This document shows positions 31,335 to 40,719 of a stretch of DNA of 64,000 nucleotides, in pieces. Position numbers and translations under genes: made by a program. Below the pieces are notes generated by a model. The model searched no databases. It was not told the DNA's origin and worked only from the letters and a program-made list of their open reading frames with translations. How positions within the stretch are numbered: the stretch's first letter is position 1; each line of letters starts with the position of its first letter. The stretch is taken from the NCBI RefSeq assembly GCF_052065755.1, contig NZ_JBQHTK010000006.1, positions 1 through 64,000 on the forward strand. The letters are read 5' to 3'. The stretch is from Allocoprococcus sp004560705. GTDB taxonomy: Bacteria > Bacillota > Clostridia > Lachnospirales > Lachnospiraceae.

Positions 31335-32132
31335 CTAGCGTTTCTTCAGGCAATACTTTTCAACGGCACTGATGATCCCATAAAGTCCCAGAGCGATGAA
31401 ACACAGGATACAGATCGAAAGAATGAGAAGATCCAGTTTGAATACCTGGCTTCCGTAGATGATCATGTATCCCAGTCCTTCCCGCCCGCCGATAAATTCG
31501 CCGATGACGACGCCGACCAGGCAGAGGCCGATGTTGACTTTCATGGTGCTGATGATGGCGGGGATGCAGCTTGGGATGACAACTTTGGTCAGGGCATGAA
31601 AACGATTGCCGTGCAGGGTGTAGATCAGGGTGAGTTTATCGGGATCGACGGTGACGAAGTTGGCGTAAAGATTTAAGATGCTGCCGAAGATGGCAACGGA
31701 CATTCCCGCGACGATGATCGTGGTCTTGTTGGCACCGAGCCATACGATGAGCAGGGGAGCCAATGCGGATTTGGGCAGGCTGTTCAGAATGACCAGGTAA
31801 GGATCGAGGACCTCGGAAAGCCCCGGGCTGAACCAGAGCAGGATTGCGATGATGAGGCTCAGGATGATTACAAGGGCGAAGCTCAGGAGCGTTTCATAAA
31901 GGGTCACGCCGATGTGCAGGAAAATGCTTCCGTCCAGAATCATGTCCCTGAGACAGAGGGCGATGCGGGAGGGACTGCTGAAAATGAAGGAGTCGATGAT
32001 TCCGGTATTGGCCGTGAATTCCCACAGAAACAGGAATCCGAGCAGGATGGCGGCGCGGGAGAAACGGACGATCTTCTTACGGCGGCGCTGTTTGTTCAGG
32101 TAGTAGATCTGGCCTTGGGACAGTTCATTCAT
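31335..32132 (-). CDS. ABC transporter permease (SsuC/TauC/ThiX type)
   Basis: A 265-residue inner-membrane permease with six helices and the EAA-like cytoplasmic loop (LHGNRFHALTKVVIPSCIPAI) that contacts the ATPase. The family imports nitrate, sulfonates, taurine or thiamine precursors. Its start overlaps the ATPase gene by eight bases on the minus strand. No substrate-binding protein gene lies next to the pair, so the cargo cannot be told. Confidence 0.85.
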   Translation of the reverse strand: MNELSQGQIYYLNKQRRRKKIVRFSRAAILLGFLFLWEFTANTGIIDSFIFSSPSRIALCLRDMILDGSIFLHIGVTLYETLLSFALVIILSLIIAILLWFSPGLSEVLDPYLVILNSLPKSALAPLLIVWLGANKTTIIVAGMSVAIFGSILNLYANFVTVDPDKLTLIYTLHGNRFHALTKVVIPSCIPAIISTMKVNIGLCLVGVVIGEFIGGREGLGYMIIYGSQVFKLDLLILSICILCFIALGLYGIISAVEKYCLKKR

Positions 32133-32892
32133 TGGGGTTTAACTCCTTCCATATGAGATTGAAATAGGATTTGAATTCCGGAGCGCCGCGCCGCTTCAGA
32201 GGTGTAAGATCCGGCTCCTGGAATGTGATTGGGATAGTCTGGAGTATGGTGGCAGGGCGGGCGGTGAGGACGATCACCCGATCGGCAAGGCTGATCGCTT
32301 CCGCGAGGTCGTGGGTGACTAAGATGGCGCTTTTCTTTTCTTTGCGGATGATCTGGCCGATGTCGTCCCCGACGTTCAGACGTGTCTGGTAGTCGAGTGC
32401 TGAGAAGGGTTCGTCAAGCAGGAGAAGATCCGGTTCCAGAACCAGTGTGCGTACGAGAGCCGCTCTCTGCCGCATTCCTCCGGAGAGTTCGGAGGGGCGG
32501 GAGGATGCGAATTGATCCAGCCCGTAGATGTCAAGAAGTTCGCGCGCTTTTTCTTTGGCACGGGCGGCCATGCTGTGCTGGATTTCCAGACCGAGGAGTA
32601 CGTTGTGATAGACGGTGCGCCATTCCAGAAGTTCATCCTTCTGAAGCATATAGCCGATGTTGGTGGCGCTGCCGCGTAAGTATTTTCCATTTAGCAGGAT
32701 CAGCCCTTTTTCGGGTTCCAGAAGACCTGCAATCAGGTGTAAGAGTGTGGATTTTCCACAGCCGGACGGACCGACGATGGCGAGAAAGTCGCCTTCTTTC
32801 ATAGAGAACGAAATGTGTTCCAGCGCTTTGGTTTCGCCGTCCATGTTGTGATAGGCATAATTGATATCTTTGACTTCCAGCAGATATTCCAT
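32125..32892 (-). CDS. ABC transporter ATP-binding protein (nitrate/sulfonate/thiamine-precursor type)
   Basis: The 255-residue ATPase partner of the permease. Walker A is GPSGCGKST, the signature LSGGMRQRAALVR, and Walker B LLLLDEPFSALD, followed by the H-loop THDLAEAISLADR typical of SsuB/TauB. GGAGG precedes the ATG. No TPP riboswitch or other known leader is visible upstream. Confidence 0.9.
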   Translation of the reverse strand: MEYLLEVKDINYAYHNMDGETKALEHISFSMKEGDFLAIVGPSGCGKSTLLHLIAGLLEPEKGLILLNGKYLRGSATNIGYMLQKDELLEWRTVYHNVLLGLEIQHSMAARAKEKARELLDIYGLDQFASSRPSELSGGMRQRAALVRTLVLEPDLLLLDEPFSALDYQTRLNVGDDIGQIIRKEKKSAILVTHDLAEAISLADRVIVLTARPATILQTIPITFQEPDLTPLKRRGAPEFKSYFNLIWKELNPNE

Positions 32893-33047
32893 AGGTAACC
32901 TCCAGTCTCATGAATGATACGGGGAATGATTCTATATATTATTTTATGAAAAGATACAGATATCTGTTCGGAAACGGTAATATTTGATAAGAAATACGAA
33001 GAAACATATAAGATCCGGGAAGGAAAGAAGAGAGGAGTAGGGAAGAA

Positions 33048-33677
33048 GTGAACAGGAATTATCAGAAGGAGATGGAGAAGGTGATCGGATGCCTGGAAGA
33101 GGAAGAAAAGGTCCCGAAGCTTCTGCTCCACAGCTGTTGTGCACCGTGCAGCAGTTATGTACTGGAATATTTATCGCAGTATTTTGAGATCACGGTGTTT
33201 TACTATAATCCGAATATTTTTCCGGAAGAGGAATTCTATAAGAGAATCCGGGAACAGGAGCGGCTGATCCGGGAAATGCCTGCGAAGTATCCGGTTCATT
33301 TTCTTGCGGGAAATTATGACAGTGAGAAATTTTATGCCATGGTAAAAGGGCTGGAGCAGGTGCCGGAGGGCGGCGAGCGCTGTTTTAAATGTTATGAGCT
33401 GAGACTCAGGGAAGCGGCAAAGGTGGCGGCAGCGGGCGGATTTGACTATTTTACCACGACGCTCAGCATCAGTCCGCTGAAAAATGCCGCAAAGCTCAAT
33501 GAAATCGGCGAGCGTCTGGCGGCGGAATATCAGGTTGCGTATCTTCCGTCTGATTTTAAAAAGAAGAACGGATATAAGCGTTCTACCGAGCTCTCCAGAG
33601 AGTATGGATTATACAGGCAGGATTACTGTGGCTGTATTTTCTCGAAAAAAGAGCGGATGGAAACTTTACAGAAGTAG
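33048..33677 (+). CDS. queH: Epoxyqueuosine reductase QueH
   Basis: A 209-residue member of the DUF208/QueH family, which reduces epoxyqueuosine to queuosine in tRNA, replacing QueG. The expected cysteines are present: HSCCAPC (Cys30, Cys31, Cys34), RCFKC (Cys112, Cys115) and DYCGC (Cys194, Cys196), which bind a 4Fe-4S cluster and an adjacent metal. The start is GTG ten bases after GAGGAG. It shows that the organism finishes queuosine in its tRNA, which supports the salvage interpretation of the preQ1 operon 5 kb upstream. Confidence 0.92.
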   Translation: MNRNYQKEMEKVIGCLEEEEKVPKLLLHSCCAPCSSYVLEYLSQYFEITVFYYNPNIFPEEEFYKRIREQERLIREMPAKYPVHFLAGNYDSEKFYAMVKGLEQVPEGGERCFKCYELRLREAAKVAAAGGFDYFTTTLSISPLKNAAKLNEIGERLAAEYQVAYLPSDFKKKNGYKRSTELSREYGLYRQDYCGCIFSKKERMETLQK

Positions 33678-33740
33678 GAAAACTGTGGTACACTCAAAAA
33701 GGTTTACTAAGTGATGAAAAGGCAGAAAAGAGGGAAAGCG

Positions 33741-35120
33741 ATGGCACAGTTATGGGGAGGACGCTTTACGAAGGAGACGGATCAGCTCGTTTATAACTTT
33801 AATGCGTCCATTTCATTCGACAAACGGTTTTACGAACAGGATATTAAGGGAAGTATCGCCCATGTGATGATGCTTTGTAAGCAGGGAATCCTGTTTGAGG
33901 AAGAGAAGAAAGAAATTATTGCAGGTCTGGAAAGTATTCTCCGCGATGTGGAGAGCGGCAGACTTGAGATTACAGATAAATATGAAGATATACACAGTTT
34001 TGTGGAGGCGAATCTGATCGAGCGGATCGGGGATGTGGGTAAGATGCTCCACACCGGGCGCAGCAGGAATGACCAGGTGGCACTGGATATGAAGATGTAT
34101 ATCCGGAGTGAGATTATTTCCCTGCAGGGACTGGTGGTGGATCTTTTGCGGGAGCTTTTGGAGATCATGAAGCAGAACGTTGATACGATCATGCCGGGAT
34201 TTACACATATGCAGAAAGCGCAGCCGACGACGCTGGCGCATCATATGGGAGCTTATTTTGAAATGTTCAAGCGGGATCATTCGCGTTTGAAGGATATTTA
34301 TAAACGGATGAACACCTGTCCGCTGGGAGCAGGAGCGCTTGCGGGAACGACTTATCCGCTGGATCGGAACTATACGGCAGAGCTTCTTGGATTTGACGGG
34401 CCGACGCTCAACAGTATGGATTCCGTTTCCGACCGGGATTATCTGATCGAACTGATGAGTGCGCTTTCCACGATCATGATGCATCTGAGCCGGTTTTCGG
34501 AAGAGGTGATCATCTGGAATTCGAATGAGTACCAGTTTGTCGAGATTGATGACAGCTACAGTACGGGAAGCAGCATCATGCCGCAGAAGAAGAATCCGGA
34601 CATTGCCGAGCTGGTGCGCGGTAAGACGGGACGTGTCTACGGTGCATTGATGTCGATTCTGACAACGATGAAAGGAATCCCTTTGGCATATAATAAGGAT
34701 ATGCAGGAGGATAAGGAACTGATCTTTGATGCGATCGACACGGCGAAGGGCTGTCTGGCCCTATTTACCGGAATGATCTCTACAATGAAGTTCAACAAAG
34801 AGCGGATGAACGAGAGTTCACGCCACGGTTTCACCAATGCCACAGATGCGGCGGATTACCTGGTGAATCATGGAGTGCCGTTCAGGGATGCACACGGGAT
34901 CGTAGGTCAGTTGGTTCTCTACTGTATCGATAAGGGAATTGCGCTGGATGATATGTCTCTGGAAGAATACAAAGCGATCTCACCGGTATTTGGGGAAGAC
35001 ATCTATGACGCAATCAGCATGGAGACCTGTGTGAACAAGCGGAAGACGATCGGAGCACCGGGACCGGATGCGATGCGTAAGGTCATTGAGATCTATACGA
35101 AATATCTGGAAGAGTGCTAA
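33741..35120 (+). CDS. argH: Argininosuccinate lyase
   Basis: The 459-residue enzyme releases arginine and fumarate from argininosuccinate, the last step of arginine synthesis. It starts AQLWGGRFTKETD, has HTGRSRNDQVA, and the fumarase/aspartase signature GSSIMPQKKNP (about 273-283). I start at 33741 because AGAGGG lies six bases upstream and homology begins at MAQLWGGRF. No other arg genes are adjacent. Confidence 0.96.
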   Translation: MAQLWGGRFTKETDQLVYNFNASISFDKRFYEQDIKGSIAHVMMLCKQGILFEEEKKEIIAGLESILRDVESGRLEITDKYEDIHSFVEANLIERIGDVGKMLHTGRSRNDQVALDMKMYIRSEIISLQGLVVDLLRELLEIMKQNVDTIMPGFTHMQKAQPTTLAHHMGAYFEMFKRDHSRLKDIYKRMNTCPLGAGALAGTTYPLDRNYTAELLGFDGPTLNSMDSVSDRDYLIELMSALSTIMMHLSRFSEEVIIWNSNEYQFVEIDDSYSTGSSIMPQKKNPDIAELVRGKTGRVYGALMSILTTMKGIPLAYNKDMQEDKELIFDAIDTAKGCLALFTGMISTMKFNKERMNESSRHGFTNATDAADYLVNHGVPFRDAHGIVGQLVLYCIDKGIALDDMSLEEYKAISPVFGEDIYDAISMETCVNKRKTIGAPGPDAMRKVIEIYTKYLEEC

Positions 35121-35126
35121 TATAGT

Positions 35127-35186
35127 TACTGTTCACACAGTAGCCAGCATTTACTGCCGGCTACGTGCCAACAGCGTACATGGCAC
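35127..35186 (+). repeat. Array of three back-to-back stem-loops after argH
   Basis: TACTGT/ACAGTA (35127-35142), GTAGCC/GGCTAC (35140-35164) and GTGCCA/TGGCAC (35165-35186) follow one another without gaps; the first two share three bases. None has a T run. The compact arrangement resembles a multi-copy intergenic REP/BIME element. Confidence 0.65.
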
Positions 35187-35209
35187 GCGGATTTGGAATG
35201 GAAAATAGC

Positions 35210-35238
35210 TTGCATTTCTTAGGGAAATGGGTTATTAT
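35210..35238 (+). promoter_or_regulatory. Promoter of asd
   Basis: TTGCAT (35210-35215) and TATTAT (35233-35238) with a 17-bp spacer. The transcript would begin near a GGAACAC/GTGTTCC hairpin (35243-35264). Confidence 0.65.
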
Positions 35239-35303
35239 ACTTGGAACACGTACAAATGTGTTCCGACTAAAGACAAAATAGAGAAAAGAAATGAGGAAAA
35301 GCG

Positions 35304-36389
35304 ATGAAAAAGAAATTAAAAGTTGGGATTCTTGGAGCGACCGGAATGGTTGGACAGCGTTTTATCGCCCTTCTGGAGAATCACCCATGGTTTGAGGTTG
35401 TCACTGTAGCAGCAAGCCCGCGTTCTGCAGGCAAAACATATGAAGAGGCAGTTGGAGACCGTTGGAAAATGGACACTCCGATGCCGAAGAAAGTAAAGAA
35501 ACTGATCGTACATAATATTAATGAAGTAGAGGAAGTTGCATCTACTGTTGATTTTGTTTTCAGTGCGGTCGATATGACGAAAGAAGAGATCCGTGCGATC
35601 GAAGATGCTTATGCTAAGGCAGAGACACCGGTTGTTTCCAATAACAGTGCACATCGCTGGACACCGGATGTACCGATGGTTGTACCGGAGATCAACCCGG
35701 AGCATTTTGAAGTGATTGAGGCTCAGAGAAAACGTCTCGGAACAAAACGCGGATTCGTAGCCGTAAAACCGAACTGCTCGATCCAGAGCTATGCACCGGT
35801 GCTTACCGCCTGGAAAGAATTCCAACCGACCGAAGTTGTAGCTACAACGTATCAGGCAATTTCAGGAGCCGGAAAAACCTTTAAAGACTGGCCGGAAATG
35901 GTAGAAAATATTATTCCGTATATCGGCGGCGAAGAAGAGAAGAGTGAACAGGAACCGCTTCGTCTCTGGGGCAGAGTGGAAAACGGACAGATCGTGAAAG
36001 CGAAAGAGCCTGTGATCACGACCCAGTGTATCCGTGTTCCGGTTCTGAACGGACATACCGCAGCGGTATTTGTAAACTTTGCAAAGAGCCCGACAAAAGA
36101 AGAGCTTCTTGAAAAACTGGAAAACTCTAAGGGTCTTCCGCAGGAACTGGAGCTTCCAAGTGCGCCGAAGCAGTTTATCCGTTATCTCGAAGAAGATAAC
36201 CGTCCGCAGGTAAAACTGGATGTGGATTATGAGAATGGTATGGGAATCACGGTCGGACGTCTGAGAGAAGACACATTGTTTGACTGGAAATTCGTAGGAC
36301 TTTCCCACAACACAGTACGTGGAGCGGCAGGTGGAGCAATCCTGTGTGCAGAGACACTTGTTGCGAAGGAATATATCAAGGCAAAATAA
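35304..36389 (+). CDS. asd: Aspartate-semialdehyde dehydrogenase
   Basis: A 361-residue enzyme that reduces aspartyl phosphate to the semialdehyde for lysine, threonine, methionine and diaminopimelate synthesis. It begins GILGATGMVGQRF (NADP loop) and has the catalytic cysteine in KPNCSIQSY (about residue 156), plus SGAGKTF and a HTAAVFVNF segment. The length and SNNSAHRW motif fit the archaeal/fungal-type Asd subgroup common in Clostridia. It is monocistronic, with its own promoter and terminator. Confidence 0.94.
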   Translation: MKKKLKVGILGATGMVGQRFIALLENHPWFEVVTVAASPRSAGKTYEEAVGDRWKMDTPMPKKVKKLIVHNINEVEEVASTVDFVFSAVDMTKEEIRAIEDAYAKAETPVVSNNSAHRWTPDVPMVVPEINPEHFEVIEAQRKRLGTKRGFVAVKPNCSIQSYAPVLTAWKEFQPTEVVATTYQAISGAGKTFKDWPEMVENIIPYIGGEEEKSEQEPLRLWGRVENGQIVKAKEPVITTQCIRVPVLNGHTAAVFVNFAKSPTKEELLEKLENSKGLPQELELPSAPKQFIRYLEEDNRPQVKLDVDYENGMGITVGRLREDTLFDWKFVGLSHNTVRGAAGGAILCAETLVAKEYIKAK

Positions 36390-36402
36390 GAGAACATCTG
36401 AT

Positions 36403-36438
36403 AGGCCGTTTCATTTGAACAAATGTTACGGCCTTTTT
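36403..36438 (+). terminator. Terminator of asd
   Basis: AGGCCGT (36403-36409) pairs with ACGGCCT (36428-36434), followed by five T residues. Confidence 0.85.
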
Positions 36439-36498
36439 AAACTTATTTTATAGGGGAAGATATTTGCCACGGTATCAGGCAAGACAGGGGGAAGGATT

Positions 36499-38613
36499 AT
36501 GGACAAAGAAATGCTGAATTATACACAGAACAGAGAGCTTTCCTGGCTGAAATTCAATCACCGGGTTCTGGAAGAGGCACAGGATCCGACGGTTCCGCTT
36601 CTGGAGCGGATGAAATTTGTTGCGATCTTTACCAGCAATCTGGATGAGTTCTTTATGATCCGTGTTGGGAGCCTGTATGACATGGCCCAGACGGATCATA
36701 CGGCGGTTGACAGTCGTTCGGGCATGACGCCGAAAGAACAGCTGGATGCGATTTTTGCGGCAGTGGCACCGCTATATAAGGAGCGCGACAAGACATACTC
36801 TGAGATTAAAAAGCTGCTGAGCCCGTATGGTGTCTGCGGGCTTTCCATAAAGGAACTGGGAGCACAGGAAAAGAAGTACGTTAAGAAGTATTTTAAAGAT
36901 CAGATTCTGCCGATCCTTTCGCCACAGATCGTGGACGCGAATCATCCGTTTCCTCATCTTCTGAATAAAGCCTTGTATGTAATCGCCAATCTGAAGCAGG
37001 ACAACAAGTCCATGCTGGGAATCGTGCCGGTACCGCAGTTTGTATCCGACATTCTGTATTTGCCGGGGCATGACATCCGTTATATCCGGATGGAGAAGGT
37101 GCTGATGGAATATTTGGATCTGATCTTTGAAAAATACGAGGTTACAGACCGGAACTATATCTGCGTGACGAGAAATGCGGATATTTCCCCGGATGACGAA
37201 TCCCTGGAGATCAACGATGATTTCCGATTCCGTATGCAGGAGACGCTTCATAAACGTCGCAGAATGGCGGTCGTTCGTCTGGAGACGGCAGAGCCGCTTT
37301 CCAAAGATGCGGAAAAGTATTTCTGCGATAAATTTAAGATCACCCCGGCTCAGATCTTCCGGACCAAAATGCCGATGAAGCTGGATTACATTTTCTCGAT
37401 TATGGATAAAGTGCCGTCTTCCATGAAGCGTCCGCTGGTGGATGAACCGTTCACCCCGCAGCCGTGCCGTTACCTGACCGACGACAGTGTGATGAAGCAG
37501 GTAAAAAAGAAGGATGTTCTTTTATCCTTTCCATATGAGAGTATGGATCCGTTTCTGCGTCTGATTAAAGAGGCTTCTCAGGACCCGTCGGTTCTAACAA
37601 TCAAGATCACGATCTACCGTCTTGCAAAGAAAGCAAGACTGGTGGAATATCTCTGTGCGGCGGCTGAAAACGGGAAGGAGGTCACGGTACTGATCGAGCT
37701 TCGTGCACGGTTCGACGAGCAGAATAACATTGACTGGTCGGAACGGCTTGAGGAGGCAGGCTGCAGGGTGATCTATGGATTTGATGGTTACAAGGTGCAT
37801 TCGAAAATCTGTCTGATCACATACCGGAACAAGAATGAAATTCAGTATATCACGCAGGTGGGTACGGGAAATTACAACGAGAAGACGGCTGCAATGTACA
37901 CCGATGTTTCATTGATTACGGCAAATAAGAGCATCGGAAATGATGCGTCCGTATTTTTCAAAAATATGTCGATCGGAAATCTGAACGGGAGCTATGAGAA
38001 TCTGATCGTATCGCCGACAAGCCTGAAACCGAAGATCCTGCATCTCATAGATGAGGAAATCAAAAAGGGTGCCTCCGGGCGGATCGTCATGAAAATGAAT
38101 TCGGTGACGGATGTGGATTTTATCCGCAAAATATCGGAAGCGTCTCAGGCCGGAGTGAAGATCGATCTGATCGTCCGGGGAATCTGCTGTATCCTTCCGG
38201 GCGTGCCGGGTTATACGGAAAATCTGAAAGTGACCAGCATTGTTGGACGTTTTCTGGAACATCCCAGGATTTTCTGTTTTGGAGAAGGACCGGATCAGAA
38301 GGTATACATCGGCTCAGCGGACATGATGACGAGAAATACCGAAAAACGTGTGGAAGTGGCCTGCCCGGTTTACGACAGCCGGATCAAAGACCAGCTGGTA
38401 CATATGCTGGAAATCATGCTGGAGGATAACCAGAAAGCACGTGAGCTGCAAAGTGACGGCAGCTATAAAAAGAAAGAAAAAGGGACCAAAAAAGTCTGTG
38501 CTCAGGAGTATTTCATGAAGGAAGCGCTTACGGTAAAGAGACCGAAAAAGGCGGATGAAGCAGGTCTGTGGGTGCGGATTCTAAAATGGTTCTTTGGAAA
38601 ACAACATCGATAG
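36499..38613 (+). CDS. ppk: Polyphosphate kinase 1
   Basis: A 704-residue enzyme that reversibly polymerises the gamma-phosphate of ATP to polyphosphate. The N-terminal NRELSWLKFNHRVLEEA segment, the two phospholipase-D-like halves with the catalytic histidine in KVHSKICLI, and QVGTGNYNEKTA are diagnostic. Length is normal. The C-terminus has a Lys-rich extension. It is followed 27 bases later by topB. Confidence 0.95.
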   Translation: MDKEMLNYTQNRELSWLKFNHRVLEEAQDPTVPLLERMKFVAIFTSNLDEFFMIRVGSLYDMAQTDHTAVDSRSGMTPKEQLDAIFAAVAPLYKERDKTYSEIKKLLSPYGVCGLSIKELGAQEKKYVKKYFKDQILPILSPQIVDANHPFPHLLNKALYVIANLKQDNKSMLGIVPVPQFVSDILYLPGHDIRYIRMEKVLMEYLDLIFEKYEVTDRNYICVTRNADISPDDESLEINDDFRFRMQETLHKRRRMAVVRLETAEPLSKDAEKYFCDKFKITPAQIFRTKMPMKLDYIFSIMDKVPSSMKRPLVDEPFTPQPCRYLTDDSVMKQVKKKDVLLSFPYESMDPFLRLIKEASQDPSVLTIKITIYRLAKKARLVEYLCAAAENGKEVTVLIELRARFDEQNNIDWSERLEEAGCRVIYGFDGYKVHSKICLITYRNKNEIQYITQVGTGNYNEKTAAMYTDVSLITANKSIGNDASVFFKNMSIGNLNGSYENLIVSPTSLKPKILHLIDEEIKKGASGRIVMKMNSVTDVDFIRKISEASQAGVKIDLIVRGICCILPGVPGYTENLKVTSIVGRFLEHPRIFCFGEGPDQKVYIGSADMMTRNTEKRVEVACPVYDSRIKDQLVHMLEIMLEDNQKARELQSDGSYKKKEKGTKKVCAQEYFMKEALTVKRPKKADEAGLWVRILKWFFGKQHR

Positions 38614-38640
38614 GACGGACAGGAGTATTTGTAATTATTT

Positions 38641-40719
38641 ATGGGTAAAAAATCAGTTTATATAGCCGAAAAACCGAGTGTTGCGCAGGAATTTGCCAAG
38701 GCGCTGCACCTGAATTTAAAAAGAAAGGACGGGTATCTGGAGGCGGATGAAGCCATCGTGACCTGGTGTGTGGGGCATCTGGTGACCATGAGTTATCCGG
38801 AAGCTTATGATGAGAAATACAAACGCTGGAGCCTTCAGACGCTCCCTTTTATTCCTAAGGAATATAAATATGAAGTAATCCCGGCTGTGAAGAAACAGTT
38901 TGAGATTGTGAAAGGTGTGCTCACCCGGGAAGATGTGGAGCGGATCTATGTCTGTACCGACTCCGGACGGGAAGGAGAATATATTTACCGGCTGGTGGAG
39001 CAGATGGCTCATGTGAAGGGAAAAGAACGCCGCAGGGTCTGGATTGATTCCCAGACGGAGGAAGAGATCCTGAGAGGGATCCGGGAGGCGAAGGATCTGT
39101 CCGAGTATGACAATCTCTCGGCTTCCGCTTATCTTCGGGCCAAGGAAGATTATCTGATGGGAATTAATTTTTCCCGACTTCTTACACTCAAATACGGGAA
39201 CAGCATTTCCGGTTATCTGGGAAATAACTACACCGTCATTTCCGTAGGACGCGTGATGACCTGTGTACTGGGGATGGTGGTGCGCCGCGAGCGTGAGATT
39301 CGTGAATTCGTCAAAACTCCGTTCTACCGTGTCCTGCAGAGTGTGGATGTGGACGGGCACAGCTTTGACGGTGAGTGGAGAGCGGTGAAGGACTCCCTTT
39401 ATTTTGAATCGCCGAAACTGTATAAAGAAAATGGATTTAAGAAGCGGGAGGATGCCGAGAACCTGATCGCACACCTAAATGAAGGGCCTGCGGAGACGAA
39501 GATCCTTTCCATCGAAAAGAAAAAAGAAAAGAAGAATCCGCCTCTTTTATTTAACCTGGCAGAGTTGCAGAATGAATGTTCCAAACGGTTCAAGATCAGT
39601 CCCGACGAAACGCTGCGCATTGTGCAGGAATTATATGAGAAGAAGCTGGTGACTTATCCGAGAACGGATGCCCGTGTGCTTTCCACTGCGGTTGCGAAGG
39701 AAATCACGAAGAATCTGAACGGGCTGAGCAAATATCCTGTGGCGGCGCCTTATATGCAGGACATTCTGAATTTCGGCAGCTACAAGAATCTCGCGAAGAC
39801 ACGGTATGTCAATGATAAACAGATTACGGACCATTATGCGATCATTCCCACCGGACAGGGGCTGCCGGCTTTGAATTCGGTTGCGCCGGTGGCGAAAAAC
39901 GTATATGATGTAATTGTACGGAGATTTCTCAGTATTTTCTATCCGCCTGCAGTATATCAGAAAGTGGCTGTGACGACACAGATGCAGGAAGAACAGTTTT
40001 TTGCAAGCTTCCGTGTGCTGGCTGAAGAGGGATATCTGAAGGTGGCGGGGATCCCGGGGAAGAAAGCGGCATCGCCAAAGGGAACTGCCGTCGATGCGGA
40101 GTCTTCTGAAAATCCGGCTTCGGATGGGGAGAATGAAACACAGGATCTGGATGCGGCGTTTTTTGAATGTATTCAGAAGCTGAAAAAGGGAATGGTTCTT
40201 CCTGTGAAAGGCCTTGCGATCAAAGAAGGAGAAACCTCTCCTCCGAAACGATATAATTCGGGTTCTATGATCCTTGCGATGGAAAATGCGGGGCAGTTGA
40301 TCGAGGATGAAGAGCTGCGCGCACAGATTAAAGGTAGCGGAATCGGTACCAGTGCCACACGCGCGGAGATTCTGAAGAAATTATTTAACATCAAATACCT
40401 GGCGCTGAACAAGAAGACACAGGTGATCACACCGACACTTCTCGGCGAGATGATCTATGATGTGGTGGACCATTCTATCAAGTCACTTCTGAATCCGGAA
40501 CTGACTGCGAGCTGGGAAAAGGGGCTCACATATGTTGCAGACGGTGATATCACGCCGGATGAATATATGAGAAAGCTGGAGCAGTTCATTATAACCCGTA
40601 CAAACGGCGTGCTGGGTTTAAATAACCAATATCAACTGAGAGGCTGTTATGACAAGGCGGCTGAGTTTTATAAAAAACCTGTGAAGAACACAGAAAAAGG
40701 GAAAGGGAAAAAAGAATGA
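38641..40719 (+). CDS. topB: DNA topoisomerase III
   Basis: A 692-residue type IA topoisomerase. The Toprim domain begins VYIAEKPSVAQEFAKAL and includes CTDSGREGEYIYR. The active tyrosine is in LVTYPRTDARVLS (Tyr339). A low-complexity acidic insert (about 478-500) interrupts the C-terminal part. No zinc fingers are visible, consistent with TopB. It overlaps the next gene by four bases. Confidence 0.94.
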   Translation: MGKKSVYIAEKPSVAQEFAKALHLNLKRKDGYLEADEAIVTWCVGHLVTMSYPEAYDEKYKRWSLQTLPFIPKEYKYEVIPAVKKQFEIVKGVLTREDVERIYVCTDSGREGEYIYRLVEQMAHVKGKERRRVWIDSQTEEEILRGIREAKDLSEYDNLSASAYLRAKEDYLMGINFSRLLTLKYGNSISGYLGNNYTVISVGRVMTCVLGMVVRREREIREFVKTPFYRVLQSVDVDGHSFDGEWRAVKDSLYFESPKLYKENGFKKREDAENLIAHLNEGPAETKILSIEKKKEKKNPPLLFNLAELQNECSKRFKISPDETLRIVQELYEKKLVTYPRTDARVLSTAVAKEITKNLNGLSKYPVAAPYMQDILNFGSYKNLAKTRYVNDKQITDHYAIIPTGQGLPALNSVAPVAKNVYDVIVRRFLSIFYPPAVYQKVAVTTQMQEEQFFASFRVLAEEGYLKVAGIPGKKAASPKGTAVDAESSENPASDGENETQDLDAAFFECIQKLKKGMVLPVKGLAIKEGETSPPKRYNSGSMILAMENAGQLIEDEELRAQIKGSGIGTSATRAEILKKLFNIKYLALNKKTQVITPTLLGEMIYDVVDHSIKSLLNPELTASWEKGLTYVADGDITPDEYMRKLEQFIITRTNGVLGLNNQYQLRGCYDKAAEFYKKPVKNTEKGKGKKE

